Below, one piece after another: positions 6,486-11,241 of a stretch of 11,241 nt of DNA (position 1 is the stretch's first letter; each line of letters opens with the position of its first letter). The stretch is from Thiotrichaceae bacterium. GTDB lineage: Bacteria; Pseudomonadota; Gammaproteobacteria; SZUA-229. The notes beneath the pieces were generated by a model. It was given only the letters and a program-made list of their open reading frames with translations. It did not search any database and was not told the origin of the DNA. A program made the translations under genes and the position numbers. The stretch covers positions 9,186-20,426 of the forward strand of contig NVWZ01000009.1 in the NCBI GenBank assembly GCA_002746365.1. Reading direction: 5' to 3'.

Positions 6486-6842
6486 TCATGGTTTCAATTT
6501 TTTCTTTGCTGTGTTTATGCTTGCAGTGAGTATTTTTTTCAACTCAATTACGTCCGGTTGAATATTTTCGTACATTTTTTTCGTAATTAATTCTGAATCT
6601 TTTAACAAGATTATCCAATACTCTGTTTCATTTGCTTCTTTAAGGGCAATGCTTAATTTATTGATGAAGTCTTTTACAGACTGGGCAAATTGCGCCTCTC
6701 TGACCAATGCACCTACCGATGTACCAGAGCGTAAAATCTGCTTACTTAGCGTATATTCTTTATGCTGAATGATCAGATATTTATGTAGTCTAACAATTCT
6801 TAATGCAAACAAGTAACTCTTATCCCTGAGCACACTTTCCAT
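6486..6842 (-). CDS. Four-helix-bundle protein, S23 / 23S rRNA intervening-sequence (IVP) family
   Basis: The 118-residue protein has the family's signature pattern: an aromatic N-terminal helix (about 8-27), [20 protein letters not shown] (32-51), then [20 protein letters not shown] (57-76) and a lysine-rich C-terminal helix (about 97-118). These proteins are small, basic and predicted all-helical; relatives are encoded in 23S rRNA intervening sequences, and Avd of diversity-generating retroelements is a distant structural relative. The biochemical role is not known; nucleic-acid binding is plausible from charge. The ATG at 6842 has GAGGG four to five bases upstream. The stop is 6 bases before one inverted-repeat arm and the start 19 bases after the other, so the gene and arms form one unit. 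It reads in the same direction as murA and hisG. There is no reverse transcriptase or template repeat nearby, so it is not part of a DGR here. Confidence 0.9.
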   Translation of the reverse strand: MESVLRDKSYLFALRIVRLHKYLIIQHKEYTLSKQILRSGTSVGALVREAQFAQSVKDFINKLSIALKEANETEYWIILLKDSELITKKMYENIQPDVIELKKILTASINTAKKKLKP

Positions 6843-6860
6843 ATATCCCTCATTTTTAAA

Positions 6861-6891
6861 TATTCACTATTAACTATTCGTTATTCACTGC
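6861..6891. repeat. Terminal inverted repeat, murA-proximal arm
   Basis: This arm is the exact partner of 6450-6480. It begins 3 bases after the murA stop codon and has the same heptamer composition in reverse complement. Together the arms would form a 31-bp uninterrupted RNA helix in a murA-hisG transcript, long enough to be an RNase III substrate. Confidence 0.95.
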
Positions 6892-6894
6892 CCT

Positions 6895-6896
<2 letters not shown>
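6891..6896 (-). promoter_or_regulatory. Stranded Shine-Dalgarno of hisG (GAAGGG)
   Basis: On the minus strand GAAGGG overlaps the murA TGA and stops at the outer edge of the inserted unit. If the unit is removed, the spacer to the hisG ATG is just CACTC, an optimal distance. In the present sequence it is about 445 bases away, unless the 31-bp terminal helix brings the two ends together. Confidence 0.6.
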
Positions 6897-8154
<1,258 letters not shown>

Positions 8155-8466
8155 TTAAGTTAATTCTCTTATCTCACGATCAATGCCATACGCTTTTGCG
8201 ATGGTCAACATGGTTTCGGGTAAATGTTCGAAATGTAATTCTATTTGATTTTTGCGTGCCTGTTTTAACATTTCCAGTATTAATGCCAGTGCCGCACTGT
8301 TGCTACTGGTTACCTGCGACAGATCGATATTAATTTTTTTATCTGCATTTTTAAATAAAGCAACAGCCTTTCGTATAAGCTCCGGCGCTGTCGTTAGATC
8401 AACTGTTCCGGAAATATTATATTGCTGATTGCTATGCTGGGTAATTTCAGCCTGACCTTGTTGCAC
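8155..8466 (-). CDS. mlaB: STAS-domain protein of the Mla phospholipid transporter
   Basis: The 103-residue protein is a single STAS domain. The pattern ISGTVDLTTAPEL (18-30), INIDLSQVTSSNSAALALILEML (45-67) and a C-terminal IAKAYGIDREI (89-99) fits MlaB, a cytoplasmic subunit that binds the ATPase MlaF and is needed for its assembly and activity in E. coli. S57 in SSNSAAL occupies the conserved Ser/Thr position of the STAS helix (inference). The start is GTG at 8466 with AGGA 7 bases upstream; no in-frame ATG exists nearby. It is separated from mlaC by 128 bases with hairpins and abuts murA. In E. coli ibaG lies between mlaB and murA; there is no room for it here. Confidence 0.9.
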   Translation of the reverse strand: MQQGQAEITQHSNQQYNISGTVDLTTAPELIRKAVALFKNADKKINIDLSQVTSSNSAALALILEMLKQARKNQIELHFEHLPETMLTIAKAYGIDREIRELT

Positions 8467-8526
8467 TTGATTGTCCTGTTTGTTAAAGACTTAGTAAAAG
8501 TATGCTTCATCGCCATACTCAAGTAC

Positions 8527-8587
8527 TTTTTATCGGGGATCCAGCCTTTAGTATTGGACTAGATTCCCGATAAAAACACTCGGGAAT
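8527..8587. repeat. Palindromic repeat with two competing hairpins between mlaC and mlaB
   Basis: Left arm 8527-8544 (TTTTTATCGGGGATCCAG) pairs with 8559-8576 with two mismatches. Part of that right arm, ATTCCCGA (8563-8570), can instead pair perfectly with TCGGGAAT (8580-8587). The two stems share bases and exclude each other. The ATTCCCGA...TCGGGAATGACA layout resembles the widespread GTCATTCCCGC/GCGGGAAT dispersed repeats of proteobacteria. It lies inside the mla operon, so read-through must occur unless mlaB-murA has its own promoter. Confidence 0.7.
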
Positions 8588-8594
8588 GACAAGA

Positions 8595-9230
8595 CTATGT
8601 AGTATCTTTGCCTTTTAATTTACTGTTTTTTTCACGCAAATAAACCAACAGACCATCAATACCACTTTTGCGTATCTCCTGGGTAAACGTTCCACGGTAA
8701 CTGGTCACTAAACTAATGCCATCCACTTTAATGTCGTACACTTTCCACGCATTGTTCTTCAGCCGCATACGATAGGCTAATGGAATTGACGGGCCACCTG
8801 GTTGAATGACTTCCGCTTTGACTGTGGTCTTACGAGCATCTGCCGCTAATTTCAGCGGAAAAAATTTTATTGTCTGGTCTTGAAATTCAAGCAACGACTT
8901 GCTGTATGTTCTTATCAATAAATTCCTGAATTCATCAATAAAATCCAGCTTCTGTTGTTTGCTGGCATTTCGCCAGTTTTTACCCAATGCTAATTTTGCC
9001 ATGGTGACATCATCGAGATGCGGCAGGATATAATCATCCATCAGCTTATAAACTCGTGCCGGTTCTTTTACTAAAAGATCGTGATCTTTACGTAAAATAT
9101 TGATGACTTCTGTTGAGGTACGCTCCAGTAATGCAACGGGCGATTCCGTTTCCTGATTCGCTTCAGCCGCGGTAACAGCCTGTGAACCTACCAGCAGTAA
9201 CGCCGTACAAAATAGTTTTAATCGTTTCAT
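8595..9230 (-). CDS. mlaC: Periplasmic phospholipid-binding protein MlaC
   Basis: This 211-residue carrier shuttles phospholipids between the outer-membrane MlaA-porin complex and the inner-membrane MlaFEDB complex, keeping lipid asymmetry. A Sec signal peptide is clear: MKRLK, a hydrophobic core (7-17), and an AxA-type cleavage site near residues 20-23 (TAAEA). The Ttg2D/MlaC fold is recognised from LMDDYILPHLDDVTMAKLALGKNW, FIDEFRNLLIRTYSKSL and WKVYDIKVDGISLVTSYR. I start at ATG 9230 because AAGGAAA precedes it and the signal peptide begins there; a start at 9281 would overlap mlaD by 41 bases and put 17 residues ahead of the signal. It follows mlaD after 10 bases. The C terminus is lysine-rich. 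Confidence 0.95.
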   Translation of the reverse strand: MKRLKLFCTALLLVGSQAVTAAEANQETESPVALLERTSTEVINILRKDHDLLVKEPARVYKLMDDYILPHLDDVTMAKLALGKNWRNASKQQKLDFIDEFRNLLIRTYSKSLLEFQDQTIKFFPLKLAADARKTTVKAEVIQPGGPSIPLAYRMRLKNNAWKVYDIKVDGISLVTSYRGTFTQEIRKSGIDGLLVYLREKNSKLKGKDTT

Positions 9231-9240
9231 AGTATTTTCC

Positions 9241-9705
9241 TTATTCTTCATCATCTGCCTGGCTATACAGGAACTGACCAATTATCTGTTCAAGCACTAA
9301 TGCAGACTGTGTTAAATCGATGGTATCACCTTCTTTTAAATAATCTTCCTCAGCGCCGGGCTCAAAGCCAACAAACTGTTCACCTAACAAGCCTGAAGTC
9401 AGGATGCTAGCAGCTGTATCTAATGGGAACTTATTATACTGTACTTCAATAGCCATACTCACAATAGCTTCATAGGTTTCGCTACTATATTCAATCTCCG
9501 TCACCCGGCCGATTCGCACACCACCAGCAGAAACCGGTGAACGTACTTTGAGGCCGCCGACATTATCAAAACGTGCTTTTATGGTGTACTGTTCACCGCC
9601 GCCATAGCTACTGATATTGCTCACACTCATCGCCAGCATAAAAAATGCAGCAATCGCAGCGGCAATAAAAAAACCAACCCATATTTCTATTTTACGTGAT
9701 GTCAT
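9241..9705 (-). CDS. mlaD: MCE-domain substrate-binding subunit MlaD
   Basis: The 154-residue protein has an N-terminal membrane anchor (about 7-26) and one MCE domain (about 38-115: YTIKARFDNVGGLKVRSPVSAGGVRIGRV up to GLLGEQFVGFEPG). MlaD forms a hexameric ring in the periplasm on the MlaE dimer, with a hydrophobic pore through which lipids pass. Length is a little shorter than the E. coli protein (183), the difference being in the C-terminal tail. I choose ATG 9705, with GGGGA about 7 bases before it; a TTG two codons earlier would overlap that ribosome site. It lies 26 bases after mlaE and 10 before mlaC. Confidence 0.95.
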   Translation of the reverse strand: MTSRKIEIWVGFFIAAAIAAFFMLAMSVSNISSYGGGEQYTIKARFDNVGGLKVRSPVSAGGVRIGRVTEIEYSSETYEAIVSMAIEVQYNKFPLDTAASILTSGLLGEQFVGFEPGAEEDYLKEGDTIDLTQSALVLEQIIGQFLYSQADDEE

Positions 9706-9731
9706 TATCAATCCCCATACTATTTATTTGC

Positions 9732-10529
9732 CTATTTCGCGAACATCAATACCGTTAAAATAAAATCTAAAAATAATATTGCCAACGAGCTATGTACAAC
9801 CGTTCTGGTAGTCGCCTGGCCTAAACCTTCGGCGGTAGGGACACAGTCATAACCTTCAAATACCGCAATCCAGGTCACAGCAAAGCCAAATACCAGGCTC
9901 TTAATAATGCCATTATAAATATCCTGATACAGGTCTACCGTATTTTGCGGCTGCGACCAGAAAGCGCCTGAGTCCAGCCCAAGCATTTCAACCGCAACCA
10001 GATAGGCGCCCATCACACCAACGGCACTAAATATGGTGGCTAACAGTGGCATCGATATAAAACCAGCAATAAAACGCGGTGCGATAACACGTTTCATCGG
10101 ATTAACCGCCATCATCTCCATACCCGACAATTGTTCAGTGGTTTTCATTAAACCTATCTCGGCAGTCAATGCCGACCCTGCCCGACCGGCGAATAACAAT
10201 GCCGTGATAACGGGCCCCAGTTCCCGCAGCAAGGACAACACAACCATCACGCCCACTGAATCTTCAGCACCAAAATCAACTAACGCGTAATAGGACTGTA
10301 GCGCCATCACCATACCGACAAATAAACCCGCGACAACAATAATGATCAGTGTCTGCACACCCACGGCGTATAACTGTTTGACCAATAACATCGGGCGAGA
10401 AAATAAACTCGCACTAGCCATAATCACGTCCAGCAAAAACAGACTGCCACGCCCTAAACGTTGAAAGCTATGAAGCGTGACTGCGCCAAGGTATTGAAAT
10501 TTATTTAACAATCTACTGAACAAAACCAT
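9732..10529 (-). CDS. mlaE: Mla transporter permease MlaE
   Basis: The 265-residue inner-membrane protein forms the permease dimer of the MlaFEDB lipid transporter. It has an amphipathic N-terminal part and about five to six hydrophobic segments (around 52-77, 95-115, 150-175, 205-225, 240-263). The family hallmark stretch is present: LLRELGPVITALLFAGRAGSALTAEIG with EQLSGMEMMAVNPMKRVIAPR, the cytoplasmic coupling region that contacts MlaF. The ATG (10529-10527) overlaps the mlaF stop by one base (TAATG), so translation is coupled. The stop is TAG. Confidence 0.97.
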   Translation of the reverse strand: MVLFSRLLNKFQYLGAVTLHSFQRLGRGSLFLLDVIMASASLFSRPMLLVKQLYAVGVQTLIIIVVAGLFVGMVMALQSYYALVDFGAEDSVGVMVVLSLLRELGPVITALLFAGRAGSALTAEIGLMKTTEQLSGMEMMAVNPMKRVIAPRFIAGFISMPLLATIFSAVGVMGAYLVAVEMLGLDSGAFWSQPQNTVDLYQDIYNGIIKSLVFGFAVTWIAVFEGYDCVPTAEGLGQATTRTVVHSSLAILFLDFILTVLMFAK

Positions 10530-11241
10530 TACCCGGTATGTTTATCAGCTAGAAACAAATCATCTAGCAGGGGTTCTGCCGGATAATGAAAAGGCACCGG
10601 TCCATCGGCATCACCCTGAATAAATTGACGCGTCCAGGCTGACTCACTATTACGCAAGCTATCTGGCGAGCCACTCTCTACCACCTTACCTGCTGAAATA
10701 ATATGTATCTGGTCGGCAATCGACATCGTTTCCGGTACATCATGCGAGACCACAATACTGCAAATTTTTAACGCATTAGTTAAGTCACTAATCAATGAAA
10801 CCAGCACCCCCATAGAAATGGGATCCTGCCCGGTAAAGGGTTCATCATACATAATCATCATCGGATCCAACGCCATCGCGCGTGCCAGTGCGACTCGCCT
10901 TGCCATACCGCCAGACAGCTCAGACGGCGATAAATCAGCGGCACCGCGCAACCCCACTGCATTCAATTTGAGTAGGACAAGATGACGCAACATTGATTCA
11001 TTTAGTTTGGTATGTTCACGCAGCGGATAGGCTACATTTTCAAATACAGATAAATCCGTCAGTAAAGCGCCACTTTGAAATAACATGCCCATACGCTGAC
11101 GTAATTCAAATAATTTACCGGTCGATAACTGATGAACATCCAAACCATCGACTTCAACAGTGCCGCTATCGGGCCGCAGCTGACCACCGATTAATTTTAA
11201 TAATGTGGTTTTACCGGTGCCACTCGGCCCCATGATGGCAG
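10529..11241 (-). CDS. mlaF: Mla transporter ATPase MlaF (5' end beyond the window)
   Basis: This is the ATP-binding subunit that powers lipid movement through MlaE. The reading frame stays open to the right edge and begins with ...AIMGPSGTGKTTLL, which is the Walker A region, so an estimated 35-40 N-terminal residues are missing; the ATG at 11233 is internal methionine, not the start. Downstream are the Q-loop (GMLFQSG), the ABC signature LSGGMARR (from about 10918 downward), Walker B with catalytic glutamate MIMYDEPFTGQDP (Asp codon near 10846) and the switch histidine VVSHD. The LSGGMARR and GQDP forms are typical of MlaF. The C-terminal extension past the ATPase core matches the part that contacts the partner monomer and MlaB in known structures (inferred). 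Confidence 0.96.
   Translation of the reverse strand, partial: AIMGPSGTGKTTLLKLIGGQLRPDSGTVEVDGLDVHQLSTGKLFELRQRMGMLFQSGALLTDLSVFENVAYPLREHTKLNESMLRHLVLLKLNAVGLRGAADLSPSELSGGMARRVALARAMALDPMMIMYDEPFTGQDPISMGVLVSLISDLTNALKICSIVVSHDVPETMSIADQIHIISAGKVVESGSPDSLRNSESAWTRQFIQGDADGPVPFHYPAEPLLDDLFLADKHTG

Larger units (their letters stand above)
6450..6891 (-). mobile_element. Inverted-repeat-bounded four-helix-bundle unit (IVS-like insertion) between murA and hisG
   Basis: A 442-bp unit with 31-bp perfect terminal inverted repeats (6450-6480 and 6861-6891) carries one gene, an S23/IVP-type four-helix-bundle ORF, filling nearly all the space between the arms. It lies exactly in the murA-hisG junction, a junction that is tight in related clusters. 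Deleting it leaves murA-TGA-AGGG-CACTC-ATG-hisG, a well-formed junction with a correctly placed ribosome site, which argues it was inserted. I see no target-site duplication and no transposase. In 23S rRNA genes, intervening sequences have this same plan: complementary ends forming a helix cut by RNase III, and a four-helix-bundle ORF inside. Mobility is inferred. Confidence 0.7.

Noticed and set aside
6450..6891. Diversity-generating retroelement based on Avd-like protein
   Set aside because: No reverse transcriptase, no template/variable repeat pair and no target gene are in the window.
9231..9281. Longer mlaC with 17 extra N-terminal residues
   Set aside because: It would overlap the end of mlaD and precede a clear signal peptide; AAGGAAA is positioned for the ATG at 9230.

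Overview
The window looks like chromosome from a moderately AT-rich gammaproteobacterium. The evidence is a cytochrome bc1 operon (petA-petB), an AlgW/DegS-type periplasmic protease, and the gene order mlaFEDCB-murA-hisG-hisD-hisC-algW. That order closely resembles the Pseudomonas layout (murA-hisG-hisD-hisC-algW), while the HisC resembles the version found in the same cluster in betaproteobacteria. I cannot name a genus.

Layout, left to right. At 1-677 (minus) are the 5' end of petB and complete petA (Rieske protein). A divergent AT-rich promoter region follows at 678-962. algW/degS is at 963-2123 (plus) and converges on hisC (2120-3208, minus) with a 4-bp overlap. From 3209 to 4399 an accessory block separates hisC from hisD: a plus-strand small heat-shock gene with a sigma-32-like promoter, a 31-bp tandem repeat that copies the gene's last codons, and a stack of unrelated palindromic repeats. 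hisD (4400-5701) and hisG (5822-6445) follow, with another palindromic repeat between them. Between hisG and murA lies a 442-bp unit: an S23/IVP-type four-helix-bundle gene enclosed by 31-bp perfect inverted repeats. Next come murA (6895-8154) and the Mla retrograde phospholipid transport operon, read mlaF-mlaE-mlaD-mlaC-mlaB, with mlaF cut by the window edge.

How the genes work together. MlaFEDB is the inner-membrane ABC transporter and MlaC its periplasmic lipid carrier; MurA begins peptidoglycan synthesis, so the right half is an envelope operon. It runs directly into histidine biosynthesis (HisG, first step; HisD, last two steps; HisC, transamination). AlgW/DegS senses envelope stress and PetA/PetB belong to respiration.

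The most interesting observation is the four-helix-bundle unit. Its architecture, a long perfect terminal helix with an S23-type ORF in the loop, matches the intervening sequences known from 23S rRNA genes, but here it sits inside a protein-coding operon. It separates the Shine-Dalgarno of hisG (GAAGGG, overlapping the murA stop) from the hisG ATG. Removing the unit, or folding its ends into the 31-bp helix, restores a correctly spaced ribosome-binding site. Other points are the hsp20 tail repeat, a roughly 160-bp palindrome abutting the hisD stop, and competing hairpins between mlaC and mlaB.
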